Source: Aquarana catesbeiana (Eukaryota > Chordata > Amphibia > Anura > Ranidae). Taken from it: 64,000 nt of DNA. Positions 23,091 to 33,899 of the stretch are shown here, piece by piece; within the stretch, counting starts at the first letter, position 1; each line of letters starts with the position of its first letter. The DNA lies in NCBI RefSeq assembly GCF_042186555.1, contig NC_133336.1, positions 39,302,338-39,366,337 on the forward strand, in the 5' to 3' direction. The notes below the pieces were generated by a model. The model ran no database searches. It was not told where the DNA came from and saw only the letters and a program-made list of their open reading frames with translations. Position numbers and translations under genes: made by a program.

Positions 23091-24052
23091 TTGAAGCTCT
23101 CGGCTTGGTTACTGAGAGGGTAAAACTCCAGAACAAAGGCCTGTCAGACAGAGTAATCAACACCATCTTAAACAGCAGAAAGCCGGTAACGAGAGCCATC
23201 TATGAGAAAATAAGGAAAAAATTTGTTTCTTGGTACGAAGACAGACCAATCTCCAACGGTGGGATAATTCCAATAGTTTTGGACTTCCTACAAGATGGTG
23301 CAGACAAAAACATATCACCAAGTACCCTGAAAGTACAAGTTGCAGCACTTTCCTCGGTCATGGATACTAGACTAGCGGAAGACCCGCTGATAAGACGATT
23401 CCTCATAGCTCTTAAAAGATCCAAACCAGCCAAATTGTACAAAACTCCCACCTGGGACATGGGCACAGTACTTAAGGGCTTTCTTTCCCCTCCGTTTGAA
23501 CCTATCGAGGACAGCTCAGACAAAAACCTCACGTTAAAAACTGCGCTCCTTCTGGCCTTAGTATCCGCCAGAAGAGTGAGTGAGATCCAAGCTCTATCTT
23601 CAATAGAACCATACTGTCTAATACATCTGGACAAGATAATTCTCTCTCCAGATCCGGCCTTTCTACCCAAGGTCTCTTCTACATTTCACAGAACCCAAAA
23701 CATCGTCATACCCTCACTTCCAACAACCATGGATAGTAGGAAAAGAAACATTTACAGCAAACTTGATGTAAGGAACACGCTCATAGCGTATCTCGAAAGA
23801 ACAAAAGAATGGCGTAGAACGACCTCCCTCTTCATCCTCTATGCAGGAATCAACAGAGGGAAACAAGCTTCAAAAAGCACCATCAGCAGATGGATAAGGA
23901 TGGCCATACAGATTACCTATAAGGCACAGAATCTCACTCCACCTAGTGAAATCAGAGCGCACTCAACTAGAGCCTGGGCAACCTCAGACCAGCTGTCTGA
24001 CCAAGACCAAGCATTTGGTCGTAAAGTGCTCCAGTCTCTAACCCCACCCTAG
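23090..24052 (+). pseudogene. DIRS tyrosine recombinase with missing C-terminal catalytic segment
   Basis: Integrates the circular DNA copy. The N-terminal core-binding part shows VTRAIYEKIRKKFVSWY. The catalytic part shows SARRVSEIQALS (first Arg, about 23565) and IRAHSTRAWATS (His-x-x-Arg, about 23957). Family members have about 30-50 residues between that box and the terminal FGRKVLQ, including the nucleophilic tyrosine. Here FGRKVLQSLTPP follows after only ten residues or so. The opposite-strand DIRS at 24.7 kb keeps a longer spacer. An internal deletion has therefore removed the tyrosine region. Confidence 0.8.
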
Positions 24053-24065
24053 TAAGTATTGCTTG

Positions 24066-24164
24066 ATATATCCTCTCGGATGCTGCCCTGGAAGACGATT
24101 CGAGAAAACAGAGTTAGGTACCTGGTAACTCTTTTTCTAAGAAGTCTTCCAGGGCAGCACTAGT
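24066..24164. repeat. DIRS internal complementary region
   Basis: Its first half is the reverse complement of the extreme left terminus ('ccctggaagacgattcgag'). Its second half is the reverse complement of the extreme right terminus ('ctttttctaagaagtcttcc'). The two meet around GAAAACAGAG. This is the template that joins the ends during replication of DIRS elements. Confidence 0.88.
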
Positions 24165-24245
24165 TCCCACCCTTGAAACAACAAAAACCAGGTACAGAGG
24201 GGGAGCTTGCAGCTTACAGGGAATTCCTTCGGTGCTTTAACATAA

Positions 24246-24386
24246 CTGAGGCACACAGGTAAGAGTGTGAAATTTATAATGGTGGACTAATGTGTTTCCT
24301 GTTTTAGGGAGGAGGAGCCTATCTCTCGGATGCTGCCCTGGAAGACTTCTTAGAAAAAGAGTTACCAGGTACCTAACTCTGTTTTC
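24246..24386. repeat. DIRS right inverted terminal repeat and extension
   Basis: The part 24246-24345 is the inverse of the left repeat. The outer part ends GGTACCTAACTCTGTTTTC, which matches the internal complementary region, placing the right end at about 24386. Confidence 0.85.
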
Positions 24387-24599
24387 TTGCAGTATATCAC
24401 AGGACACAGAGATTATCAGATAAACCAAAAATCCCTTTCTTGTAACTTTTAGGACACAGGGTACCTTAATATCCATTCTGATAGGCATGTCCCAAAGTAT
24501 GAGGGGAAGGCAACAAGCCAACAGGCTGCAAACAACTAAAGCAGAACAGGATGGAGCCTCACGCAGCAGCCTGCAAGACTCACCGACTAACGCTCACAT

Positions 24600-24987
24600 C
24601 CTCAAAGGCCTAAACATTTGATACAACTTCATGAAAGTGTTAATGGAAGACCAATTGGCAAACTTGTGCTATGGACCCCTGATGTCAAATAGCCTAGGAA
24701 GCAATAACACTCCTGGTCGAGTGAGCCGTCACAAGAACCATGGAACTTTGCCCTTTTACACCATAAGCTTGAGTAATAAGCTGATGAATCCATTGAGAAA
24801 TGGTAGGTTCGGAAGCTGCCTGACCCTTCCTTGGGCCCTCAGGAAGCACAAAGTGGGAATTGTAGCAGCTGACTTCAGACAAAGCTTGACTGCACAAACC
24901 AGTTCCACGGACTAAGGCAGGCCATAGACGGTGCAAATTGGCACAATTCCTCCAACACAGTGCTGATAGGGGAATCCCTCCTGCCAA
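24600..24987 (-). pseudogene. DIRS tyrosine recombinase fragment, C-terminal part
   Basis: On the - strand: FVLPEGPRKGQAASEPT, ISQWIHQLITQAYG and VTAHSTRSVIAS. The last is the His-x-x-Arg box. Downstream the translated text continues for about 50 codons with stops before a VLQAA-like end, so the spacing around the expected tyrosine is kept, unlike in the neighbouring + strand element. Confidence 0.75.
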
Positions 24988-25150
24988 GCAATTGTATAGC
25001 AGCCACTAGCCATAATCTCAGTTGAATCTGGCAGGCTGGTTGTACCCAAGATCGATCAACTTGGTATATTCAGCCTGCCCACGTGTGATATAAATCTTGG
25101 CTGGTTTCTGCTGAACTAGCTGAGATTCGAACCATCTATGGCCAGCCTAA
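24910..25150. repeat. Diverged MITE
   Basis: Ends 'aggcaggccatagacgg' and 'accatctatggccagcct' are imperfect inverted repeats. It splits the - strand DIRS recombinase. Confidence 0.55.
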
Positions 25151-25514
25151 AGAGCCTTGTAGTCTGAGGCTTTTGCCCCCAAAAAAAAAAAAAAAAAAAG
25201 TAACATGATGTCCTGGTTCAGATGAAACAAAGTGACTGCCTTTGGTAAAAAGGACAACTAAGGTCATAGAAGCACCTTCTCGAGTGGAGTACCAGGAACA
25301 GTTCTTTACAGGTGAGAGTTTTACCACTTTATTTTTTAAGTTAAAGTTTATTGTCATTGTAGAAAACAAACTCACAATGAAATTACATTTCTACTCCACA
25401 CATTATTCATACACTACATCAACTACACATTTGCAAAACAATTTACCACCATTAACATTTCCATTTAAAAACATGACAACAAATGGTAACATAATTCTGA
25501 ATGACAACTATAAT

Positions 25515-26099
25515 CAGGCTTACCTGGTAGGCACTGTGAATATCTCCTAAACTTGCACTGTTTAGGAGATATTCAGAGTGCATGCAACTGGTGACGTCAC
25601 TGAAGTATGCGCTCTGAAGGTCCGGCATATCGTGCCGAACCTTCAGAGCCTGGGCTGTGAACAGCGGCTCCCGCCCCCATGCGCAGGAGTGATGTCATTG
25701 TGCACTGGCCACTCTTGTAGCCGGAGGATGCAAACCCAGAAGGAAGACCGGGTGAAGATGGAAGCCCTGTCAGTGGTGACAGTGTGGTACTGGAGGGCTT
25801 CGTTTTAAGGTTTAACCTTGCATAAAGTGCTAGTATGTGATGCATACTAGCACATTGGGGGTTATTTACTAAAACTGGAGAGTGCAAAATTTGGTGCAGC
25901 TCAACATAGAAACCAATCAGCTTCCAGGTTTTATTGTCAAAGCTTAATTGGACAAGCTAAAGGTAGAAGCTGATTGGCTAACATGTACATCTGCACCAGA
26001 TTCTGAGGGCTTCAGTTTTAGTAAATTTCCCCCATTATGACATTGCCTTGCATGGGAATTTTTTATTTATTTTTTAAACTGTGGTTTACTACCGCTTTA
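25515..26099. repeat. MITE family D (copy 3), interrupted
   Basis: Reads on the opposite strand to the 9408 copy at its right end ('tttactaccgctttaa'). It includes the palindromic core 'gctagtatgtgatgcatac'. Family C MITE 25857-26033 sits inside. A short hairpin around 'ggagatattcag' starts it; the left border is uncertain. Confidence 0.55.
25857..26033. repeat. MITE family C, intact copy with ATT duplication
   Basis: GGGGGTTATTTACTAAAACT at the left and CAGTTTTAGTAAATTTCCCC at the right are inverted ends; 177 bp. ATT flanks both sides (25854-25856 and 26034-26036). The intact sister sequence at 9500-9510 shows the empty site with one ATT. Inside are 'accaatcagcttccagg' and 'gaagctgattggct'. 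Confidence 0.85.
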
Positions 26100-26640
26100 A
26101 ACGTGAGCTGAAGTAACGGCAACCAGAAAAATAATCTTCCGTGTCAGCAGGACTAAGGGAATGTCCTGGATGCATTCAAATTGAGATTTCTTCAATGCAG
26201 AAAGTAAAAAGTTGAGGTCCCATAGAGGCAGTGGAGTCTTAACCATTGGAGCAATACACGTGACTCCTTGTACCAAAGGCATGCAATCAGTTTCTAAAGA
26301 GGACTGCAAGGCCAAAATGTGATCCTTGATTGCATTCAAGCTCAGGCCACCATCAACTTCAGATTGGAGAAACTCCAGGATGCAGCCCATGACATTCGAG
26401 GATGAAGTTCCTGAGCCTCATACCAGTCACAATAAGACTTCCAAGTTCTGTGGTAGATCTTCCTCAAAGTTACCTGCATAGCCTTCAGCCGGGTAAGAAT
26501 GACCAAGTTGGAGACCCCTGTATCTCAGAACCCCGGCTTCAACAGGCATGCTGTTAAAGCTTCCAACAGGAGAGCGGGTAGATCTGGAAGGGTCCATTGT
26601 CCACCGATTAATGTTGGAGTAGCACATTCTCCTGGGCAGT
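26097..26640 (-). pseudogene. DIRS tyrosine recombinase fragment, N-terminal and first Arg region
   Basis: On the - strand: RLKAMQVTLRKIYHRTWKSY (core-binding part, about 26490-26420), then LSALKKSQFECIQDIPLVLL and ending IFLVAVTSAHV where family members have the ITSAKRVGE-type box. It is separated from the C-terminal part by inserted MITEs. Confidence 0.7.
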
Positions 26641-26654
26641 TGGGGTGATCAGGA

Positions 26655-26965
26655 TCCCTGGAATTCTTTTTTTCTTGGTACATGTTTAATGTCCTTTGCT
26701 GGCTCACCCTACCCTGTTACTACTGTGTTTCTAACTGCAGTAGGGCTGGGCCTACACTCTTTTATGTACTCATCCTCCTTCACGTCTTGGAACTCTGAGC
26801 AAAGTTACCATTCGTTGGGTGTTTTTTTTTTTATACTACTGATAGTAATGTGCTATATATTGTATATGCTGTGAGCCAGGGTATGCCCAGAAAGCTCTGC
26901 TTTGTATCTTTTTTTTTTTATTCAAAAACCAATAAAAAGAAGTTGAAAAAAATAAAAATTCAGTT
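26655..26965 (+). mobile_element. 3' tail of an L1-like LINE
   Basis: Non-coding text ending in an A-rich tail with AATAAA ('aaccaataaaaagaagttg'), inserted in the - strand DIRS. Loosely similar A/T tail text occurs at 63800 on the other strand. Class assignment is tentative. Confidence 0.4.
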
Positions 26966-27129
26966 GGAGGTGGAATGAAACTGGGGAAAAAGGAACTGTC
27001 TTGAAGAAGGCTACCATCTTTCCAAGAACCCTTCTGCAAGCTAAGTCAAGCAACCCCACCTGAGGTCTCAGAGCAAAGCATTGTCTTGGGGGGGGGGGGG
27101 GGGATCACTCTTGATTGAGTGTCCAGTAT

Positions 27130-27716
27130 CGGGCCAACATTTTCAAACCTTTGGGTTGGGACTAAGGCTGACTTCTATGAATTTAGGACCCATTCATCCT
27201 TCTCCAGAATTTGTACTGTCTGAGTCACATTGAGCTTTAGAAGTGGAGCGAACTGCTCCCTCAAAAGGAAGTCGTCCAGGTAACTTATGAAAGAAATACA
27301 TCCAGTATGTAGGAGACCCAAGACTGGGGCTATCACTTTGGTGAACACTGGGAGTAGTGGACAGGCCGAATAGCAGGGCCGCAGTCTGAAAGTGTCAGTC
27401 TTCCACTGCAAACCGCAGGAACCTTTGGTGAGGTAGGAAGATTGGGATGTGCAGATAAGTATCCTTGATCTCCACTACTGCCAGAAAATCCCCCTGCTGG
27501 AGGAAGGCAACCACAGATGGCACAGGTTCCATCCGGATCTTCTGCCATCAGAGAAACTTGTTAAGGCTCCTGAGATCTAGTATAGAGCAAATGCCACTGT
27601 TTGGTTTGGGAACCTTGAAGAGATTTGAGTAGAAACCGTGAAACCTTTTGCTCTCTTGGAGCGAGATAATCACTCTTTGTGATAGGTAATTGAGAGCCCA
27701 AAATGCACAGCTTTTC
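27130..27716 (-). pseudogene. DIRS reverse transcriptase fragment
   Basis: On the - strand: KRFHGFYSNLFKVPKPNSG and ICSILDLRSLNKFL (about 27655-27545), then FTKVIAPVLGLLHTGC and ISYLDDFLLREQ (catalytic box, about 27300-27265). The frame breaks between blocks. Order and motifs match the + strand DIRS RT. Confidence 0.8.
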
Positions 27717-27723
27717 TGCAAAC

Positions 27724-29266
27724 TAGAGATGCACTGAAAGTTATGGGCCGAAAACTGTGTTTTTTTTCATTTGGCTGAAAAAAAAAAAACAGCTGATACC
27801 GAAAGGGGGCGGGGTCCGCCACGGGTGCCACCCATTGCGGGAGTGTCACCCTGGCGTGCCCAGTCCTCCACTCCCCCCTCCTCTCTGCATGAATTCTCCA
27901 GACTGTAGTAGCAATGTCCCGCCTCCTGTGATGGACGGCACACTGATCCAATGCAGGGACATTGAATCAGTGTGACGTGATCACAGGAGGCGGGACATTG
28001 TTATTGCGGCCCGGGCAATTCAAATGCTGCTCCGTGACACACGGAGATCACCGATCTGATCCGGGCCCAGGCAGGCTGCACATGACGGGCACTGGTTAGG
28101 CTGCATACGATGGGCACTGGTAAGGCTGCTGGGCACAGGTAGGCTGCATATGATGGGCACTGGTGAGGCTGCTGTGCACTGGTTGGCTGCATATGACGGG
28201 CACTTGTGAGGCTGCTGGTGTCATGAATTGTAAGTAATTCCTTCATGCCCTGTCTGCTTACCTGGTCTGTGTGTCAGCCTTGGGCCTGTACTCTCAAATC
28301 GGCATGCTTAAGTAATCTTCCCGCAGCGTGGCTCCACCCTAGCCTCTACAGGATACACTATTTAACACTGTGCTGTCCAAGTCTGCCTTGCCCGAGCAAT
28401 ATTCTGTGTTTGGTTTCCTGTCTCCTACTTGCCTTGTGCTCTGCTTCTGTTACCGATCTTGGCTTGTTCTTTGACTATCCCTGCCTGCTTGTTACCCTGA
28501 CCTTTTGGAGTGTTCTCTGTTTATCCTTGTCTGCTAGTTACCCCGACCTTTGGCTTATCTCCTGACTATACCTTGTTGTCCTGGGATGCTGCTTCCTCTC
28601 TATACTCTTGTAGCCTACCATGAGCGTGAGCTGGGAGACCCTGGGGGCTGTGACCTGGAGCCAGTTGCAGAGCAGTCCATTCTCACCAGTAGAAGCTCTG
28701 GTGAACAGCTGCTGGCTCTTAGACTCCGTGCCCTGGGGAATCTTATGCTCTAGCTCCCAGTGGGATCCGTGTTGGTGCTTCAGTGGACCTGCTTTTAAGA
28801 ACCACGCAGAGTTCAAAGCGCAGCAGTCAGCCATAGTGTCCACTACCTTAGCGATGCACTCCTGACCCCAATGGAATGCATATGTCACCTGGCCTCAAGC
28901 GACCTGACAGCTGGGCACAGGCAGACTGCATTGATCTCTTGTATTATGTCTGCAGTCTCTGACCATCTCCTGTATCATATCTGCTAGAGGTGCACTGAAT
29001 GTAAATTTTGCTAATACTATTAGCAATGTGTTTAAGTAAGAAATCGCAGACATGATCCAAGAGATTTTTAGAGACTGCATTTTAAGGTGCCAATAACGGG
29101 CAACAATAAATACATATTAATTTTAATTAATATTGATTAAAAAGTTGAATCAAATACAATTTCATATAAAAATATGAATAACATTTTAAAGTCATTTTTT
29201 AGTATCGCTTTCGGCCTAGTGCATTCTTCATTTTCGGCACCAAAATTTCCATTCGGTGCACCCCTA
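27724..29266. mobile_element. Second non-autonomous hAT element with 8-bp target duplication
   Basis: Left end TAGAGATGCACTGAAAG and right end CATTCGGTGCACCCCTA are imperfect inverted repeats. CTGCAAAC lies directly on both sides (27716-27723 and 29267-29274). A small tandem array built on 'gggcactggt' and 'aggctg' lies at about 28060-28220. No transposase is seen. It is inserted in the - strand DIRS. Confidence 0.87.
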
Positions 29267-29365
29267 CTGCAAACGCCCGCCACCCCCACCTGAGTGAGCA
29301 GGGATACTTCAGTGTGAGGACTTGTCTCCTGGCATTTGAAGCTTTAGAATCCATGACAACAAGGT

Positions 29366-29725
29366 ACTCTAATGCTGGCCATACACTATACGAAAAATCG
29401 TTCGTATAGACACTTCGTTCGTTTTTCGGCAAGTTAATGGGCACAAATCGATAATCGTTTGTGACGTTTTTGTGGGAAAAAAACGAACGGGAAGTTTGGA
29501 AAATTTCTGCCGAACGTACGATAAATTGCAAGGTTAATGTGTTTCCCGTCCGAACTGTCTGCACTAGGTATATGTAAAAAAACGAACAAAAAATTATTTA
29601 TTCATGTCCACTGAACAATTTATCGGTCATTATATGATGGCACGATCGTTTGCGGTCACGGTCGAACGTTCGTTTTTCGAAAATGGGTTCGGCCGATTTT
29701 CTGTATAGTGTATGGCCAGCATTAC
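29366..29725. repeat. MITE with 'tggccatacactatac' ends
   Basis: ATGCTGGCCATACACTATAC at the left and GTATAGTGTATGGCCAGCAT at the right are near-perfect inverted ends. It is rich in cgaacg/cgttcg motifs. TA lies on each side, so the target duplication may be TA. A short relative lies at 58905-58998. Confidence 0.72.
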
Positions 29726-29769
29726 TTTTGGATGTAATCATCCAGCGAAAGACTGAACAAATATTCCCT

Positions 29770-30453
29770 TTAAAAAAAAGTAAGCATTCCACCTGCTTCT
29801 TGCAAGGTAACTGGCCAATCAACACTTCAGCCATAAAACCCTGCACATGTGCACCACCAGGACAGCAGAGGACAGGGTCTGTTAAAGTAGCAAACGAGAA
29901 AAGAAAGGCAGAAGGAAAAGCCTCCAGGTATCTGCTAGACTTGGTGTCCTCTATCACTCAACATCTGTTGAGCTCAAACCTTAAGGCTTTGACACACTTC
30001 TACAGTCACAATCACAGGTGGTAAGGCTGGTGCCACAAGAACAAAAGAGGCTTTGAATAAGGCCTCAAAACATTTTTTTGAAGCATCCCTAAATATCTGG
30101 ACCTCCTCCACTTGACCCATGTGGGTCTTACTGAGATAGGAAACTGCCAGATCCACCTCAGGCAAACTTCATGGGGTATTGTTGAGCAAATCATTTTGGT
30201 GGAACAAACAGCTTTTCAGGGTGAGCCCAGACCATGTACAACACCCCCTTTTAAATGAGAATTTACAGGGAAAAGATTAGGTATGCTGCAACAGGTGCCA
30301 TGATCCTAATCTGGTAATCTTTGGGATAGAGGACTTTGGAATTGGTAATTTTCAGTTTGTCTGAACCACTTCCATTAGAAAACCCAAAAAATCCCTTTTG
30401 AGTTTGAGATTGAGATAAAACCAGGCACTGGATTCCTCAGGAGCAGATTTCCC
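29770..30453 (-). pseudogene. DIRS gag-like fragment
   Basis: On the - strand: MPEVDLAVSYLSKTHMG, then FRDASKKCFEALFKASFV, resembling the helical part of DIRS gag. Stops interrupt it, and the 5' part continues beyond the MITE at 31196-31560. Confidence 0.55.
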
Positions 30454-31195
30454 TTAACCTCCCTGACGGTAATCCCGAGTGTGGCTCAGGGTTAAATTTC
30501 GGCACCATTAGCGGTAACCCTGAGCCACACTCGGGATTGCATTGCAGGATCCTGGTGTGGTGTACTTACCTTGTCCCCAGGATCCTGCAATGTCCCCCCG
30601 CGCTGTCTGCGGGCTCTGTCCTCCTCCGAAGCCTCTCTGTGCCAGGCTCTGTTCCCTGCGAGCGTTGCGATGCATGGGGGCGGAGCCTGGTGGCAAATTC
30701 AAAAGAATGTAAAAATCATAACACATACAGTACTGTAATCTTACAGATTACAGTACTGTATGAAATCATTTCACATCCCTTTTGTTCCCAGTGCTTTGGC
30801 CCATGCCCTCCATGCAGTTTTATATTATATATACTGTTCTTTCTGCCTGGAAACTTGAAATTGTCCATAGCAACCAAAAAGTGGCTTTAGACCAGCTAGA
30901 AAACAGCGATAGTAAATTAGAACACTTGCAGAATTGAGCGATAGTGAATGTGGGGAAATGTATTTTATTATTATATTATTTTATTTTTTAATTATTTATT
31001 ATATTATAATTTATGATTTTGTGTTTCAAACTTCATTATACCTGGGATATCTACTAGACTTTTGGTGGACAGATTTAAGTGTGTTATTGTTAAGAATTAC
31101 AGGCCTACAATATAAAATGCCAAATTTCCATGCAAAATAATTGTACCGCTTTCAACAACTAAAATCCGAAATAATCATACCGCCAGGGAGGTTAA
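30454..31195. repeat. TTAA-flanked MITE, family F
   Basis: TTAACCTCCCTGACGGTAAT at the left and CATACCGCCAGGGAGGTTAA at the right, with TTAA on both sides. The left part has an internal palindrome ('cgagtgtggctcagggtta' against 'taaccctgagccacactcg'). The interior is AT-rich at 30955-31015. Confidence 0.85.
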
Positions 31196-31740
31196 AGGGA
31201 AATTCTCTGCATCACCCTCTTCCAGGAAAAGTCATTTCCCCTTCTGCATCATCTTCTGGTGGTTTCTTGGCAGGCTTCTCCTCCATTAACAAGAAGGGAA
31301 GGAAAACATTTTTGTTTGTGACCAAGGCACTCCACTCCATGAAGGATTTTGGAAAGCTGGTGTAGCCCACTAAAAGCAGATGAAAGTCCCTTGCCACAAA
31401 AGAACTGGAGAAAGATGCCCCAGAATTAGTGCAAAGACCAGACAAGTGAATGGAATTAGAGTCACACAGAACTAACTGACCTCCAGGGGATATAGTGCAA
31501 GGTAAGCTGTGTCCAGGTTCTTCCTTACCCGATCAAGAATATGTGAACCTACTCCCTGTTGTTGCTGAGACATGGCCTGCTGACATTAGGCAAGGACCAA
31601 TACTATCTAGCACTCCTAGTCAGCTGAGAGGAGTGGGTGCTGGTACCCCCAAACAATATAGGGACTATTCCAACCAAAACCTGCCTTTCTTCAACCAGTG
31701 CCTACCTCCCCTACTTATCTGATATGTGATGGAAGAAGAT
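31196..31740 (-). pseudogene. DIRS gag-like fragment, N-terminal part
   Basis: On the - strand: SFSSSFVARDFHLLLVGY and LPFLLMEEKPAKKPPEDD. This fits the variable part of DIRS gag and lies upstream, in coding direction, of the fragment at 29770-30453. Confidence is limited because gag is poorly conserved. Confidence 0.4.
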
Positions 31741-33090
31741 TCTCCTGAAAAAAACGTGTCATTATGGTGGGTGCTCTCAAACTCTGCCCCTTCACCACAT
31801 CACTGGCACTTACTGTGCGCAGCATGCTTCCTGTGAGCTGTGACGGACGGGGGGAGGGAGAAGCACCTCACCCCCTGCATTTGGTGCCAACAGCTTCCCA
31901 GACAGCCACACTATGGCTATGTAGCGCTTGTGTCGGCCAGGTGACACAGTATATGGAAAAACAAATGCATGATCAGGGCACAGTTAAAAAGCTCCTATGG
32001 CCAGGCACTGAATGACAGGAAGAATCAATGAACTACATAGAGCGCTCACCAGCACCCTGGTAGTTCATTGAGAACTACAAGGTGACTGCTGCAATGCTTT
32101 ACTGCAATTGTAGTTCTCCCATTCACAGAACTCTGTAAATTAATGATGTGTCTGGGTGTGTGGGGAGAAGGTCCCCAGCCCACTGTCACAACAGGGCCTC
32201 GAGGGGGGGTAGGGGTTGCTAGTTTAGTTACATGTTTCACCCTGGATAAGGGTGTAACATGTTGTGAAAGATGAACTTATCCTTTAAGCCAGTGTTCTTC
32301 AAACTGTGGCTCTGGGGTATGCAGCCCTTTGCTTGCCTTTATCCAGGTCTTTGGGGTACCATTCCTCCCATTGACATCAATGATTGGGCACCATTCCTCC
32401 CAATGACACCAACAATGGGGCACTATTTCTGCCACTAAAACCAAGACATTAAATTGTCCCTTTGTTTAGAGACCCCTACTTTAAGCCATGAAACAGGGTC
32501 TTTATCATAACTACTAGAGCTGCCTAAAATTAGCTGTCACCACACATGGCCCTCTCCTTATTTGAACTGCTGCATCTATTTAGCATATCTTTCAGAAAAA
32601 TTGGGCTGCTGCAAACATGATATCTTATAGCCAGCAAATGCAAACAGAATCAGTATACCACATGGTCAATTTAGTAGAAAATCTGGGTGAATCCCCAAGA
32701 GTGAGGTATATTCAAAATCGACCAAACCTAGGATGTAGCTGCCCCATTTTTAATATTGTTCTTTAGACATCTTCCAGACTGACTCCTATATATGTAAGAC
32801 CAGTCCATTCACCTGTTGTCCTGGAAGGTTACATCCTCCACTCCTGTGGACACAGCGGATCACAGGCAAATGGTAAAGAGCCAAGCGGGGTGGCTCTATA
32901 CCACATAATTGGAGACTGTAAACACAGGCTGCAGTTAACAGCTGTGTCTTACTGGCTGGTGATCGGAAAGCTCCCGTATATAAGGAAAGCCTCCTGCCCA
33001 CCAGCAGGTCAATTCAGTACAGTGCAAACATTACTAAAATCCACCTCTCTAAAAGGTCCTTAGCCACATCCAGATTCTAAATAGGATGTT
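31741..33090. other. Intergenic, diverged repeats
   Basis: About 32275-32480 contains near-repeats of 'accattcctccca' about 32 bp apart. The remainder could include the 5' flank of the - strand DIRS. No gene is supported. Confidence 0.35.
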
Positions 33091-33327
33091 TAACTACTTG
33101 CCTACTGGGCATTTTTAACCCCTTCCTGCCCAGGCCAATTATTATTATGAAAAGAAAGAAAAAAAGAGCGCACCAGCCTAGTGCATTATCCTTGACAGAT
33201 TTATTGATCAAAAACAAGATAAAATCTACTCACAAAGGTTGAAGAAACAAATCGCATTTGTAGAATGCCACAGCGGCGATAAATCCAGTGGTAGCAGTTT
33301 TCCAGGTCCCAGGAAGGAGGCGTACGG

Positions 33328-33384
33328 ACTACTGCTGGCTAACGCGTTTCGAAGGTTACCCTTCTTCATCAGAGCCTTAGTAGT
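33328..33384 (-). ncRNA. Hammerhead ribozyme motif, left arm
   Basis: Reverse complement of the motif at 35137-35193. It has the same stems, core and cleavage-site triplet and the same 57-nt length. The opposite orientation follows from its place in the inverted arm. Confidence 0.75.
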
Positions 33385-33899
33385 CTTAGTCTCCTGCTGG
33401 TTTTTATACATGCGTCCATCCAACCAAGGCTGGTCAGATTGGTTCTGAAGCTCCTCCCTTAATTGGTGGGCGGTTCTTTGGGGGGGGGGGTTTAGGTCTA
33501 GGCTATGTTGTTATTATTATAGGGCCATGGTGAAAGAGCTATTTACATTTAGTATAATTTTGGTCTGATTTAATAGTTCTAGTTCTGGTATTTTAATTTT
33601 ATTTTAAATTTTAGTTTTTACGTTTTTTATTTTTAATTTTTGATTAATATTTAATGTTTAAATCAGCGGCCATGTATATATTCGGGAGTGCAAACATCCA
33701 GTACCAAATAGACTAAAACAGTCCTATCAATACTGTTACATAAGTGAGCCAAGGCATATAGAGTGTTCCTTGGAGCTCCTCTCCCTTTCTATCTATAAAT
33801 TACAGACCTCAGGAAAAACTGACCAGAGGTTACGAATCAGAGATTGGAGTTAGAGTGGCATACCTTATGATGTGTATGTCTGATGACAGCTCATTAGCT

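Larger units (their letters stand above)
18809..24386 (+). mobile_element. DIRS-like tyrosine-recombinase retrotransposon, nearly complete
   Basis: About 5.6 kb with the diagnostic DIRS layout: inverted terminal repeats, gag-like ORF, reverse transcriptase/RNase H, tyrosine recombinase, and an internal complementary region joining copies of both termini. There are no long direct LTRs and no target duplication, as expected for recombinase-mediated integration. Several lesions make it inactive: a gag frame break near 20910, a break in RNase H near 22446, a premature stop at about 22866-22868, and loss of the recombinase segment expected to hold the catalytic tyrosine. The right end abuts a second DIRS on the opposite strand. 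Confidence 0.92.
24387..31740 (-). mobile_element. Second DIRS-like element, old and fragmented
   Basis: Read on the - strand, DIRS domains appear in order from high to low coordinates: gag-like (31.5-29.8 kb), RT (27.7-27.2 kb) and tyrosine recombinase (26.6-24.6 kb). All are damaged by stops and by nested insertions: a MITE at about 24910-25150, MITE D with MITE C at 25515-26099, a LINE tail at 26655-26965, a hAT at 27724-29266, a MITE at about 29366-29725 and a TTAA MITE at 30454-31195. The outer limits are approximate. Confidence 0.78.
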
